Positions 1-12,240 of a stretch of DNA of 64,000 nucleotides are shown piece after piece; positions within the stretch are counted from its first letter, which is position 1; the number at the start of each line of letters is the position of its first letter. The position numbers were made by a program, and so were the translations under genes. The notes below the pieces were generated by a model that saw only the letters and a program-made list of their open reading frames with translations, did no database searches and was not told the DNA's origin. Source of the DNA: Galaxea fascicularis (taxonomy: Eukaryota; Cnidaria; Anthozoa; Scleractinia; Euphylliidae); the NCBI GenBank assembly GCA_948470475.1, contig OX419338.1, forward strand, positions 1,209,159-1,273,158, written 5' to 3'.

Positions 1-900
1 TGAGCACTGAAGGCTCTCTTGTTTTTGTCACGCTGGTCACGCTAGCTGTTGCTTGTTTTCAAGCGAGCACTCGGCGTGAAATTTGGTAAGTATGCGACTT
101 ATAAGTGTTTTTTCGAGTCATTTTCCACTTCAGAAGCCCCTAGCCTGGCATCATCAAGCTGGTTTGGGGGTAGAGGCAATCCTCTGAAAGAAACCAGAGG
201 TGAAAAACAATTTCACAGCGATTTAGCCGCCACGAGTGTGTCGCCGAGTCATGACGGTTGAAGAGTGAGGTTGTCTTTCTGGCCTTTCTGAGGATGGATT
301 CCAGGACCTAGCGTGGCAGTTTTGGCTTGTTTTGACTTCTAAATAATGCAATCAGTACAATATTTCGCCAGCAGGACTGGGTGGCTCAACACTTATAAAA
401 AACCTATGAAACAGAAATTGGCGGACTTCCATGTCGCCGTTATCAAGGAATTACCCAGAATTCATTTCGCTCATGACGACGAACCTTTCGGATGAGTGGG
501 GATAGCTCTTCTTCAACAGCTTTTCCTCGGCGTGCTAAACAAGTGAGCAGAAAAATGTGGCAAAGAATTAAAGTGCTGGAGCTGAACTTTACTGCAAATG
601 TCGTTTTTGGGCACCAGGAGGAGTTTTTGTATCGGAAACTTAAAGACAAAAATCGTATATTTTGGTGTTGTCTGAGGGCGTTCACTTCGGACAGTTTGGG
701 TTTTGTAGGGAACCAAACAGTCATGTTCAATGGAAATCGGCCATGGTAGCGCATTTATGGGGTGTTAAAATTCAAAGCACTAACCATTTCAAAGTATCAA
801 TGCCTCATTTCAACTTTCCAATTCTTAAAGAGTAACCATGCATCTGTAGAATGTACTGGTCCATATGGACAAGTACATTAAACGGCCTGACAAGAAAGGG
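1..900. mobile_element. Element B copy 1 (piggyBac-like non-autonomous element), left end cut by window
   Basis: Positions 113-1012 of the 1012-bp element are present and the first 112 bp lie outside the window. The right end reads TGACAAGAAAGGG followed by TTAA (901-904), which is the inverted form of the left end seen in other copies. A near-perfect 26-bp palindrome around GTCCATATGGAC lies at 852-877, just inside the right terminal repeat. The element has no transposase-sized ORF. Overlapping short ORFs on both strands (up to 103 residues) resemble nothing I know, so it is a non-autonomous (MITE-like) element needing transposase from elsewhere. Confidence 0.8.
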
Positions 901-2413
901 TTAATAAAAACACTCTTTCTGTAAGTAATTTCACAGTTTCAATTCGGGGACGCTGTAAACAGGCAAAACGCATGAAGAAACGTATCTCTGCAAGTTTTTG
1001 TGTCATACTGAGCACAGGACGAAGAGTTGAACAAAAAGGGTATCTGGGACAGCCAGCAAATAGGTCAAGATTGTGGCAAAGCACCAACTGGAGGTAACGG
1101 GAGTAGATATTTTGAAGATTACAGGCTCAATCAAAACGGAATTGGTGTCAATCTAGCCAAATAACCTACCGTGCCTGGTCTATGTCGTCAAAGTGTGCTG
1201 GGAGTGTTAGCCACGTGGCTTGTTCATGCTCTTGCCCCAAATCTGAGTCTAGCCCTACCCTAAGCCCCTAGAACGTAACCTGAAGGTCAGAAAATCAACT
1301 GGGGCCCTTAAATCCCAACTCTTGCCCTGTCCTTCACTTAATCTTAGTCACTGCTATCCTCTAGTGGTGTCAGAAGCACCGGTCACGTGACCTCAATATT
1401 TTGTTAATAAAAACACTCTTTCTGTAAGTAATTTCACAGTTTCAATTCGGGGACGCTGTAAACAGGCAAAACGCATGAAGAAACGTATCTCTGCAAGTTT
1501 TTGTGTCATACTGAGCACAGGACGAAGAGTTGAACAAAAAGGGTATCTGGGACAGCCAGCAAATAGGTCAAGATTGTGGCAAAGCACCAACTGGAGGTAA
1601 CGGGAGTAGATATTTTGAAGATTACAGGCTCAATCAAAACGGAATTGGTGTCAATCTAGCCAAATAACCTACCGTGCCTGGTCTATGTCGTCAAAGTGTG
1701 CTGGGAGTGTTAGCCACGTGGCTTGTTCATGCTCTTGCCCCAAATCTGAGTCTAGCCCTACCCTAAGCCCCTAGAACGTAACCTGAAGGTCAGAAAATCA
1801 ACTGGGGCCCTTAAATCCCAACTCTTGCCCTGTCCTTCACTTAATCTTAGTCACTGCTATCCTCTAGTGGTGTCAGAAGCACCGGTCACGTGACCTCAAT
1901 ATTTTGTTAATAAAAACACTCTTTCTGTAAGTAATTTCACAGTTTCAATTCGGGGACGCTGTAAACAGGCAAAACGCATGAAGAAACGTATCTCTGCAAG
2001 TTTTTGTGTCATACTGAGCACAGGACGAAGAGTTGAACAAAAAGGGTATCTGGGACAGCCAGCAAATAGGTCAAGATTGTGGCAAAGCACCAACTGGAGG
2101 TAACGGGAGTAGATATTTTGAAGATTACAGGCTCAATCAAAACGGAATTGGTGTCAATCTAGCCAAATAACCTACCGTGCCTGGTCTATGTCGTCAAAGT
2201 GTGCTGGGAGTGTTAGCCACGTGGCTTGTTCATGCTCTTGCCCCAAATCTGAGTCTAGCCCTACCCTAAGCCCCTAGAACGTAACCTGAAGGTCAGAAAA
2301 TCAACTGGGGCCCTTAAATCCCAACTCTTGCCCTGTCCTTCACTTAATCTTAGTCACTGCTATCCTCTAGTGGTGTCAGAAGCACCGGTCACGTGACCTC
2401 AATATTTTGTTAA
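901..2413. repeat. Satellite A block 1: three 503-bp monomers
   Basis: Reference block for the monomer, with junction TTAA sites at 901, 1404, 1907 and 2410. Each monomer holds two perfect 12-bp palindromes with a CACGTG core: AGCCACGTGGCT at monomer position 309 (1209-1220 here) and GGTCACGTGACC at position 481 (1381-1392), 172 bp apart. It also holds a telomere-like stretch CCCTACCCTAAGCCCCTA and a splice-donor-like CTGTAAGTAA. The recurring 65-residue minus-strand ORF has no recognisable domain and is probably incidental. Confidence 0.95.
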
Positions 2414-3425
2414 CTCTTTCTTGTCAAAGTTTTCTTGAGCCATTTCTGAAATTTTCTGAGTGTCAGCGATCGAGACGATCTGGCGATTCCTTATTTGGCG
2501 TTACCTTGGTGATTTTCGCTGATCTTGAGCACTGAAGGCTCTCTTGTTTTTGTCACGCTGGTCACGCTAGCTGTTGCTTGTTTTCAAGCGAGCACTCGGC
2601 GTGAAATTTGGTAAGTATGCGACTTATAAGTGTTTTTTCGAGTCATTTTCCACTTCAGAAGCCCCTAGCCTGGCATCATCAAGCTGGTTTGGGGGTAGAG
2701 GCAATCCTCTGAAAGAAACCAGAGGTGAAAAACAATTTCACAGCGATTTAGCCGCCACGAGTGTGTCGCCGAGTCATGACGGTTGAAGAGTGAGGTTGTC
2801 TTTCTGGCCTTTCTGAGGATGGATTCCAGGACCTAGCGTGGCAGTTTTGGCTTGTTTTGACTTCTAAATAATGCAATCAGTACAATATTTCGCCAGCAGG
2901 ACTGGGTGGCTCAACACTTATAAAAAACCTATGAAACAGAAATTGGCGGACTTCCATGTCGCCGTTATCAAGGAATTACCCAGAATTCATTTCGCTCATG
3001 ACGACGAACCTTTCGGATGAGTGGGGATAGCTCTTCTTCAACAGCTTTTCCTCGGCGTGCTAAACAAGTGAGCAGAAAAATGTGGCAAAGAATTAAAGTG
3101 CTGGAGCTGAACTTTACTGCAAATGTCGTTTTTGGGCACCAGGAGGAGTTTTTGTATCGGAAACTTAAAGACAAAAATCGTATATTTTGGTGTTGTCTGA
3201 GGGCGTTCACTTCGGACAGTTTGGGTTTTGTAGGGAACCAAACAGTCATGTTCAATGGAAATCGGCCATGGTAGCGCATTTATGGGGTGTTAAAATTCAA
3301 AGCACTAACCATTTCAAAGTATCAATGCCTCATTTCAACTTTCCAATTCTTAAAGAGTAACCATGCATCTGTAGAATGTACTGGTCCATATGGACAAGTA
3401 CATTAAACGGCCTGACAAGAAAGGG
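2414..3425. mobile_element. Element B copy 2, complete (piggyBac-like, TTAA target)
   Basis: Best complete reference copy. It is flanked by TTAA at 2410-2413 and 3426-3429. The left end TTAACTCTTTCTTGTCA and the reverse complement of the right end TTAACCCTTTCTTGTCA match over 17 bp with one mismatch. TTAA duplication with CCC/CTC-beginning termini is diagnostic of the piggyBac superfamily as known from established elements. Length is 1012 bp with no transposase ORF. A canonical splice-donor-like GGTAAGTATG occurs about 200 bp from the left end, followed by a TTTTCCACTTCAG acceptor-like tract. This may be chance or a relic of an ancestral transcript. Confidence 0.82.
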
Positions 3426-4435
3426 TTAATAAAAACACTCTTTCTGTAAGTAATTTCACAGTTTCAATTCGGGGACGCTGTAAACAGGCAAAACGCATGA
3501 AGAAACGTATCTCTGCAAGTTTTTGTGTCATACTGAGCACAGGACGAAGAGTTGAACAAAAAGGGTATCTGGGACAGCCAGCAAATAGGTCAAGATTGTG
3601 GCAAAGCACCAACTGGAGGTAACGGGAGTAGATATTTTGAAGATTACAGGCTCAATCAAAACGGAATTGGTGTCAATCTAGCCAAATAACCTACCGTGCC
3701 TGGTCTATGTCGTCAAAGTGTGCTGGGAGTGTTAGCCACGTGGCTTGTTCATGCTCTTGCCCCAAATCTGAGTCTAGCCCTACCCTAAGCCCCTAGAACG
3801 TAACCTGAAGGTCAGAAAATCAACTGGGGCCCTTAAATCCCAACTCTTGCCCTGTCCTTCACTTAATCTTAGTCACTGCTATCCTCTAGTGGTGTCAGAA
3901 GCACCGGTCACGTGACCTCAATATTTTGTTAATAAAAACACTCTTTCTGTAAGTAATTTCACAGTTTCAATTCGGGGACGCTGTAAACAGGCAAAACGCA
4001 TGAAGAAACGTATCTCTGCAAGTTTTTGTGTCATACTGAGCACAGGACGAAGAGTTGAACAAAAAGGGTATCTGGGACAGCCAGCAAATAGGTCAAGATT
4101 GTGGCAAAGCACCAACTGGAGGTAACGGGAGTAGATATTTTGAAGATTACAGGCTCAATCAAAACGGAATTGGTGTCAATCTAGCCAAATAACCTACCGT
4201 GCCTGGTCTATGTCGTCAAAGTGTGCTGGGAGTGTTAGCCACGTGGCTTGTTCATGCTCTTGCCCCAAATCTGAGTCTAGCCCTACCCTAAGCCCCTAGA
4301 ACGTAACCTGAAGGTCAGAAAATCAACTGGGGCCCTTAAATCCCAACTCTTGCCCTGTCCTTCACTTAATCTTAGTCACTGCTATCCTCTAGTGGTGTCA
4401 GAAGCACCGGTCACGTGACCTCAATATTTTGTTAA
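3426..4435. repeat. Satellite A block 2: two monomers
   Basis: Two uninterrupted 503-bp monomers plus the terminal TTAA, identical by eye to block 1. Confidence 0.95.
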
Positions 4436-5447
4436 CTCTTTCTTGTCAAAGTTTTCTTGAGCCATTTCTGAAATTTTCTGAGTGTCAGCGATCGAGACGA
4501 TCTGGCGATTCCTTATTTGGCGTTACCTTGGTGATTTTCGCTGATCTTGAGCACTGAAGGCTCTCTTGTTTTTGTCACGCTGGTCACGCTAGCTGTTGCT
4601 TGTTTTCAAGCGAGCACTCGGCGTGAAATTTGGTAAGTATGCGACTTATAAGTGTTTTTTCGAGTCATTTTCCACTTCAGAAGCCCCTAGCCTGGCATCA
4701 TCAAGCTGGTTTGGGGGTAGAGGCAATCCTCTGAAAGAAACCAGAGGTGAAAAACAATTTCACAGCGATTTAGCCGCCACGAGTGTGTCGCCGAGTCATG
4801 ACGGTTGAAGAGTGAGGTTGTCTTTCTGGCCTTTCTGAGGATGGATTCCAGGACCTAGCGTGGCAGTTTTGGCTTGTTTTGACTTCTAAATAATGCAATC
4901 AGTACAATATTTCGCCAGCAGGACTGGGTGGCTCAACACTTATAAAAAACCTATGAAACAGAAATTGGCGGACTTCCATGTCGCCGTTATCAAGGAATTA
5001 CCCAGAATTCATTTCGCTCATGACGACGAACCTTTCGGATGAGTGGGGATAGCTCTTCTTCAACAGCTTTTCCTCGGCGTGCTAAACAAGTGAGCAGAAA
5101 AATGTGGCAAAGAATTAAAGTGCTGGAGCTGAACTTTACTGCAAATGTCGTTTTTGGGCACCAGGAGGAGTTTTTGTATCGGAAACTTAAAGACAAAAAT
5201 CGTATATTTTGGTGTTGTCTGAGGGCGTTCACTTCGGACAGTTTGGGTTTTGTAGGGAACCAAACAGTCATGTTCAATGGAAATCGGCCATGGTAGCGCA
5301 TTTATGGGGTGTTAAAATTCAAAGCACTAACCATTTCAAAGTATCAATGCCTCATTTCAACTTTCCAATTCTTAAAGAGTAACCATGCATCTGTAGAATG
5401 TACTGGTCCATATGGACAAGTACATTAAACGGCCTGACAAGAAAGGG
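4436..5447. mobile_element. Element B copy 3, complete
   Basis: Full 1012-bp copy with TTAA at 4432-4435 and 5448-5451, terminal repeats intact, and internal sequence identical to copy 2. Confidence 0.82.
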
Positions 5448-6300
5448 TTAATAAAAACACTCTTTCTGTAAGTAATTTCACAGTTTCAATTCGGGGACGC
5501 TGTAAACAGGCAAAACGCATGAAGAAACGTATCTCTGCAAGTTTTTGTGTCATACTGAGCACAGGACAAGAGTTGAACAAAAAGGGTATCTGGGACAGCC
5601 AGCAAATAGGTCAAGATTGTGGCAAAGCACCAACTGGAGGTAACGGGAGTAGATATTTTGAAGATTACAGGCTCAATCAAAACGGAATTGGTGTCAATCT
5701 AGCCAAATAACCTACCGTGCCTGGTCTATGTCGTCAAAGTGTGCTGGGAGTGTTAGCCACGTGGCTTGTTCATGCTCTTGCCCCAAATCTGAGTCTAGCC
5801 CTACCCTAAGCCCCTAGAACGTAACCTGAAGGTCAGAAAATCAACTGGGGCCCTTAAATCCCAACTCTTGCCCTGTCCTTCACTTAATCTTAGTCACTGC
5901 TATCCTCTAGTGGTGTCAGAAGCACCGGTCACGTGACCTCAATATTTTGTTAATAAAAACACTCTTTCTGTAAGTAATTTCACAGTTTCAATTCGGGGAC
6001 GCTGTAAACAGGCAAAACGCATGAAGAAACGTATCTCTGCAAGTTTTTGTGTCATACTGAGCACAGGACGAAGAGTTGAACAAAAAGGGTATCTGGGACA
6101 GCCAGCAAATAGGTCAAGATTGTGGCAAAGCACCAACTGGAGGTAACGGGAGTAGATATTTGAAGATTACAGGCTCAATCAAAACGGAATTGGTGTCAAT
6201 CTAGCCAAATAACCTACCGTGCCTGGTCTATGTCGTCAAAGTGTGCTGGAGTGTTAGCCACGTGCTTGTTCATGCTCTTGCCCCAAATCTGAGTCTAGCC
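5448..6300. repeat. Satellite A block 3: one monomer plus a truncated one, ending at an assembly gap
   Basis: The first monomer (5448-5949) is 502 bp because GACGAAGAG reads GACAAGAG near 5568. The second monomer starts at 5950 and stops in the gap. Its last 150 bp carry three further single-base losses (near 6157, 6250 and 6265). The other copies scarcely vary, so these are probably consensus errors at a poorly covered contig end. Confidence 0.92.
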
Positions 6301-6500
6301 NNNNNNNNNNNNNNNNNNNNNNNNNNNNNNNNNNNNNNNNNNNNNNNNNNNNNNNNNNNNNNNNNNNNNNNNNNNNNNNNNNNNNNNNNNNNNNNNNNNN
6401 NNNNNNNNNNNNNNNNNNNNNNNNNNNNNNNNNNNNNNNNNNNNNNNNNNNNNNNNNNNNNNNNNNNNNNNNNNNNNNNNNNNNNNNNNNNNNNNNNNNN
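6301..6500. other. Assembly gap (200 N)
   Basis: Exactly 200 undetermined bases. The flanks are monomer A, broken after its first 354 bp, and element B, resuming at position 323. At least 149 + 4 + 322 = 475 bp must be missing, or that plus any multiple of the array modules. The N run is therefore a placeholder and not a measured distance. Confidence 0.97.
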
Positions 6501-7190
6501 TTTCACAGCGATTTAGCCGCCACGAGTGTGTCGCCGAGTCATGACGGTTGAAGAGTGAGGTTGTCTTTCTGGCCTTTCTGAGGATGGATTCCAGGACCTA
6601 GCGTGGCAGTTTTGGCTTGTTTTGACTTCTAAATAATGCAATCAGTACAATATTTCGCCAGCAGGACTGGGTGGCTCAACACTTATAAAAAACCTATGAA
6701 ACAGAAATTGGCGGACTTCCATGTCGCCGTTATCAAGGAATTACCCAGAATTCATTTCGCTCATGACGACGAACCTTTCGGATGAGTGGGGATAGCTCTT
6801 CTTCAACAGCTTTTCCTCGGCGTGCTAAACAAGTGAGCAGAAAAATGTGGCAAAGAATTAAAGTGCTGGAGCTGAACTTTACTGCAAATGTCGTTTTTGG
6901 GCACCAGGAGGAGTTTTTGTATCGGAAACTTAAAGACAAAAATCGTATATTTTGGTGTTGTCTGAGGGCGTTCACTTCGGACAGTTTGGGTTTTGTAGGG
7001 AACCAAACAGTCATGTTCAATGGAAATCGGCCATGGTAGCGCATTTATGGGGTGTTAAAATTCAAAGCACTAACCATTTCAAAGTATCAATGCCTCATTT
7101 CAACTTTCCAATTCTTAAAGAGTAACCATGCATCTGTAGAATGTACTGGTCCATATGGACAAGTACATTAAACGGCCTGACAAGAAAGGG
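6501..7190. mobile_element. Element B copy 4, left part lost in the gap
   Basis: Positions 323-1012 of element B, with an intact right terminal repeat and TTAA at 7191-7194. The left 322 bp fall in the N gap. Confidence 0.82.
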
Positions 7191-9709
7191 TTAATAAAAA
7201 CACTCTTTCTGTAAGTAATTTCACAGTTTCAATTCGGGGACGCTGTAAACAGGCAAAACGCATGAAGAAACGTATCTCTGCAAGTTTTTGTGTCATACTG
7301 AGCACAGGACGAAGAGTTGAACAAAAAGGGTATCTGGGACAGCCAGCAAATAGGTCAAGATTGTGGCAAAGCACCAACTGGAGGTAACGGGAGTAGATAT
7401 TTTGAAGATTACAGGCTCAATCAAAACGGAATTGGTGTCAATCTAGCCAAATAACCTACCGTGCCTGGTCTATGTCGTCAAAGTGTGCTGGGAGTGTTAG
7501 CCACGTGGCTTGTTCATGCTCTTGCCCCAAATCTGAGTCTAGCCCTACCCTAAGCCCCTAGAACGTAACCTGAAGGTCAGAAAATCAACTGGGGCCCTTA
7601 AATCCCAACTCTTGCCCTGTCCTTCACTTAATCTTAGTCACTGCTATCCTCTAGTGGTGTCAGAAGCACCGGTCACGTGACCTCAATATTTTGTTAATAA
7701 AAACACTCTTTCTGTAAGTAATTTCACAGTTTCAATTCGGGGACGCTGTAAACAGGCAAAACGCATGAAGAAACGTATCTCTGCAAGTTTTTGTGTCATA
7801 CTGAGCACAGGACGAAGAGTTGAACAAAAAGGGTATCTGGGACAGCCAGCAAATAGGTCAAGATTGTGGCAAAGCACCAACTGGAGGTAACGGGAGTAGA
7901 TATTTTGAAGATTACAGGCTCAATCAAAACGGAATTGGTGTCAATCTAGCCAAATAACCTACCGTGCCTGGTCTATGTCGTCAAAGTGTGCTGGGAGTGT
8001 TAGCCACGTGGCTTGTTCATGCTCTTGCCCCAAATCTGAGTCTAGCCCTACCCTAAGCCCCTAGAACGTAACCTGAAGGTCAGAAAATCAACTGGGGCCC
8101 TTAAATCCCAACTCTTGCCCTGTCCTTCACTTAATCTTAGTCACTGCTATCCTCTAGTGGTGTCAGAAGCACCGGTCACGTGACCTCAATATTTTGTTAA
8201 TAAAAACACTCTTTCTGTAAGTAATTTCACAGTTTCAATTCGGGGACGCTGTAAACAGGCAAAACGCATGAAGAAACGTATCTCTGCAAGTTTTTGTGTC
8301 ATACTGAGCACAGGACGAAGAGTTGAACAAAAAGGGTATCTGGGACAGCCAGCAAATAGGTCAAGATTGTGGCAAAGCACCAACTGGAGGTAACGGGAGT
8401 AGATATTTTGAAGATTACAGGCTCAATCAAAACGGAATTGGTGTCAATCTAGCCAAATAACCTACCGTGCCTGGTCTATGTCGTCAAAGTGTGCTGGGAG
8501 TGTTAGCCACGTGGCTTGTTCATGCTCTTGCCCCAAATCTGAGTCTAGCCCTACCCTAAGCCCCTAGAACGTAACCTGAAGGTCAGAAAATCAACTGGGG
8601 CCCTTAAATCCCAACTCTTGCCCTGTCCTTCACTTAATCTTAGTCACTGCTATCCTCTAGTGGTGTCAGAAGCACCGGTCACGTGACCTCAATATTTTGT
8701 TAATAAAAACACTCTTTCTGTAAGTAATTTCACAGTTTCAATTCGGGGACGCTGTAAACAGGCAAAACGCATGAAGAAACGTATCTCTGCAAGTTTTTGT
8801 GTCATACTGAGCACAGGACGAAGAGTTGAACAAAAAGGGTATCTGGGACAGCCAGCAAATAGGTCAAGATTGTGGCAAAGCACCAACTGGAGGTAACGGG
8901 AGTAGATATTTTGAAGATTACAGGCTCAATCAAAACGGAATTGGTGTCAATCTAGCCAAATAACCTACCGTGCCTGGTCTATGTCGTCAAAGTGTGCTGG
9001 GAGTGTTAGCCACGTGGCTTGTTCATGCTCTTGCCCCAAATCTGAGTCTAGCCCTACCCTAAGCCCCTAGAACGTAACCTGAAGGTCAGAAAATCAACTG
9101 GGGCCCTTAAATCCCAACTCTTGCCCTGTCCTTCACTTAATCTTAGTCACTGCTATCCTCTAGTGGTGTCAGAAGCACCGGTCACGTGACCTCAATATTT
9201 TGTTAATAAAAACACTCTTTCTGTAAGTAATTTCACAGTTTCAATTCGGGGACGCTGTAAACAGGCAAAACGCATGAAGAAACGTATCTCTGCAAGTTTT
9301 TGTGTCATACTGAGCACAGGACGAAGAGTTGAACAAAAAGGGTATCTGGGACAGCCAGCAAATAGGTCAAGATTGTGGCAAAGCACCAACTGGAGGTAAC
9401 GGGAGTAGATATTTTGAAGATTACAGGCTCAATCAAAACGGAATTGGTGTCAATCTAGCCAAATAACCTACCGTGCCTGGTCTATGTCGTCAAAGTGTGC
9501 TGGGAGTGTTAGCCACGTGGCTTGTTCATGCTCTTGCCCCAAATCTGAGTCTAGCCCTACCCTAAGCCCCTAGAACGTAACCTGAAGGTCAGAAAATCAA
9601 CTGGGGCCCTTAAATCCCAACTCTTGCCCTGTCCTTCACTTAATCTTAGTCACTGCTATCCTCTAGTGGTGTCAGAAGCACCGGTCACGTGACCTCAATA
9701 TTTTGTTAA
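7191..9709. repeat. Satellite A block 4: five monomers
   Basis: Five complete 503-bp monomers plus terminal TTAA, with no variant noticed. Confidence 0.95.
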
Positions 9710-10721
9710 CTCTTTCTTGTCAAAGTTTTCTTGAGCCATTTCTGAAATTTTCTGAGTGTCAGCGATCGAGACGATCTGGCGATTCCTTATTTGGCGTTAC
9801 CTTGGTGATTTTCGCTGATCTTGAGCACTGAAGGCTCTCTTGTTTTTGTCACGCTGGTCACGCTAGCTGTTGCTTGTTTTCAAGCGAGCACTCGGCGTGA
9901 AATTTGGTAAGTATGCGACTTATAAGTGTTTTTTCGAGTCATTTTCCACTTCAGAAGCCCCTAGCCTGGCATCATCAAGCTGGTTTGGGGGTAGAGGCAA
10001 TCCTCTGAAAGAAACCAGAGGTGAAAAACAATTTCACAGCGATTTAGCCGCCACGAGTGTGTCGCCGAGTCATGACGGTTGAAGAGTGAGGTTGTCTTTC
10101 TGGCCTTTCTGAGGATGGATTCCAGGACCTAGCGTGGCAGTTTTGGCTTGTTTTGACTTCTAAATAATGCAATCAGTACAATATTTCGCCAGCAGGACTG
10201 GGTGGCTCAACACTTATAAAAAACCTATGAAACAGAAATTGGCGGACTTCCATGTCGCCGTTATCAAGGAATTACCCAGAATTCATTTCGCTCATGACGA
10301 CGAACCTTTCGGATGAGTGGGGATAGCTCTTCTTCAACAGCTTTTCCTCGGCGTGCTAAACAAGTGAGCAGAAAAATGTGGCAAAGAATTAAAGTGCTGG
10401 AGCTGAACTTTACTGCAAATGTCGTTTTTGGGCACCAGGAGGAGTTTTTGTATCGGAAACTTAAAGACAAAAATCGTATATTTTGGTGTTGTCTGAGGGC
10501 GTTCACTTCGGACAGTTTGGGTTTTGTAGGGAACCAAACAGTCATGTTCAATGGAAATCGGCCATGGTAGCGCATTTATGGGGTGTTAAAATTCAAAGCA
10601 CTAACCATTTCAAAGTATCAATGCCTCATTTCAACTTTCCAATTCTTAAAGAGTAACCATGCATCTGTAGAATGTACTGGTCCATATGGACAAGTACATT
10701 AAACGGCCTGACAAGAAAGGG
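9710..10721. mobile_element. Element B copy 5, complete
   Basis: Full 1012-bp copy with both 17-bp ends and flanking TTAA (9706-9709, 10722-10725). Confidence 0.82.
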
Positions 10722-11228
10722 TTAATAAAAACACTCTTTCTGTAAGTAATTTCACAGTTTCAATTCGGGGACGCTGTAAACAGGCAAAACGCATGAAGAA
10801 ACGTATCTCTGCAAGTTTTTGTGTCATACTGAGCACAGGACGAAGAGTTGAACAAAAAGGGTATCTGGGACAGCCAGCAAATAGGTCAAGATTGTGGCAA
10901 AGCACCAACTGGAGGTAACGGGAGTAGATATTTTGAAGATTACAGGCTCAATCAAAACGGAATTGGTGTCAATCTAGCCAAATAACCTACCGTGCCTGGT
11001 CTATGTCGTCAAAGTGTGCTGGGAGTGTTAGCCACGTGGCTTGTTCATGCTCTTGCCCCAAATCTGAGTCTAGCCCTACCCTAAGCCCCTAGAACGTAAC
11101 CTGAAGGTCAGAAAATCAACTGGGGCCCTTAAATCCCAACTCTTGCCCTGTCCTTCACTTAATCTTAGTCACTGCTATCCTCTAGTGGTGTCAGAAGCAC
11201 CGGTCACGTGACCTCAATATTTTGTTAA
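10722..11228. repeat. Satellite A block 5: single monomer between two B copies
   Basis: Exactly one 503-bp monomer plus TTAA. The resulting 1519-bp B+A period is the shortest composite unit in the array. Confidence 0.95.
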
Positions 11229-12240
11229 CTCTTTCTTGTCAAAGTTTTCTTGAGCCATTTCTGAAATTTTCTGAGTGTCAGCGATCGAGACGATCTGGCG
11301 ATTCCTTATTTGGCGTTACCTTGGTGATTTTCGCTGATCTTGAGCACTGAAGGCTCTCTTGTTTTTGTCACGCTGGTCACGCTAGCTGTTGCTTGTTTTC
11401 AAGCGAGCACTCGGCGTGAAATTTGGTAAGTATGCGACTTATAAGTGTTTTTTCGAGTCATTTTCCACTTCAGAAGCCCCTAGCCTGGCATCATCAAGCT
11501 GGTTTGGGGGTAGAGGCAATCCTCTGAAAGAAACCAGAGGTGAAAAACAATTTCACAGCGATTTAGCCGCCACGAGTGTGTCGCCGAGTCATGACGGTTG
11601 AAGAGTGAGGTTGTCTTTCTGGCCTTTCTGAGGATGGATTCCAGGACCTAGCGTGGCAGTTTTGGCTTGTTTTGACTTCTAAATAATGCAATCAGTACAA
11701 TATTTCGCCAGCAGGACTGGGTGGCTCAACACTTATAAAAAACCTATGAAACAGAAATTGGCGGACTTCCATGTCGCCGTTATCAAGGAATTACCCAGAA
11801 TTCATTTCGCTCATGACGACGAACCTTTCGGATGAGTGGGGATAGCTCTTCTTCAACAGCTTTTCCTCGGCGTGCTAAACAAGTGAGCAGAAAAATGTGG
11901 CAAAGAATTAAAGTGCTGGAGCTGAACTTTACTGCAAATGTCGTTTTTGGGCACCAGGAGGAGTTTTTGTATCGGAAACTTAAAGACAAAAATCGTATAT
12001 TTTGGTGTTGTCTGAGGGCGTTCACTTCGGACAGTTTGGGTTTTGTAGGGAACCAAACAGTCATGTTCAATGGAAATCGGCCATGGTAGCGCATTTATGG
12101 GGTGTTAAAATTCAAAGCACTAACCATTTCAAAGTATCAATGCCTCATTTCAACTTTCCAATTCTTAAAGAGTAACCATGCATCTGTAGAATGTACTGGT
12201 CCATATGGACAAGTACATTAAACGGCCTGACAAGAAAGGG
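11229..12240. mobile_element. Element B copy 6, complete
   Basis: Full 1012-bp copy, TTAA-flanked (11225-11228, 12241-12244), identical to its neighbours by eye. Confidence 0.82.

Noticed and set aside
443..754. The 103-, 85-, 70- and 67-codon ORFs that recur in each copy of element B
   Set aside because: They overlap on both strands, some open only with non-ATG starts, match no family I know, and are conserved only because the whole DNA is homogenised.
878..1087. The 65-69-codon minus-strand ORF in every satellite monomer
   Set aside because: Identical DNA in all copies gives no evidence of coding selection. The 69-codon form arises merely from reading into element B.
901..1403. Satellite monomer as a tandem 5S, snRNA, spliced-leader or tRNA gene
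   Set aside because: No pol III box A/B pair in register, no recognisable 5S or U1/U2/U6 sequence, and no convincing Sm site.
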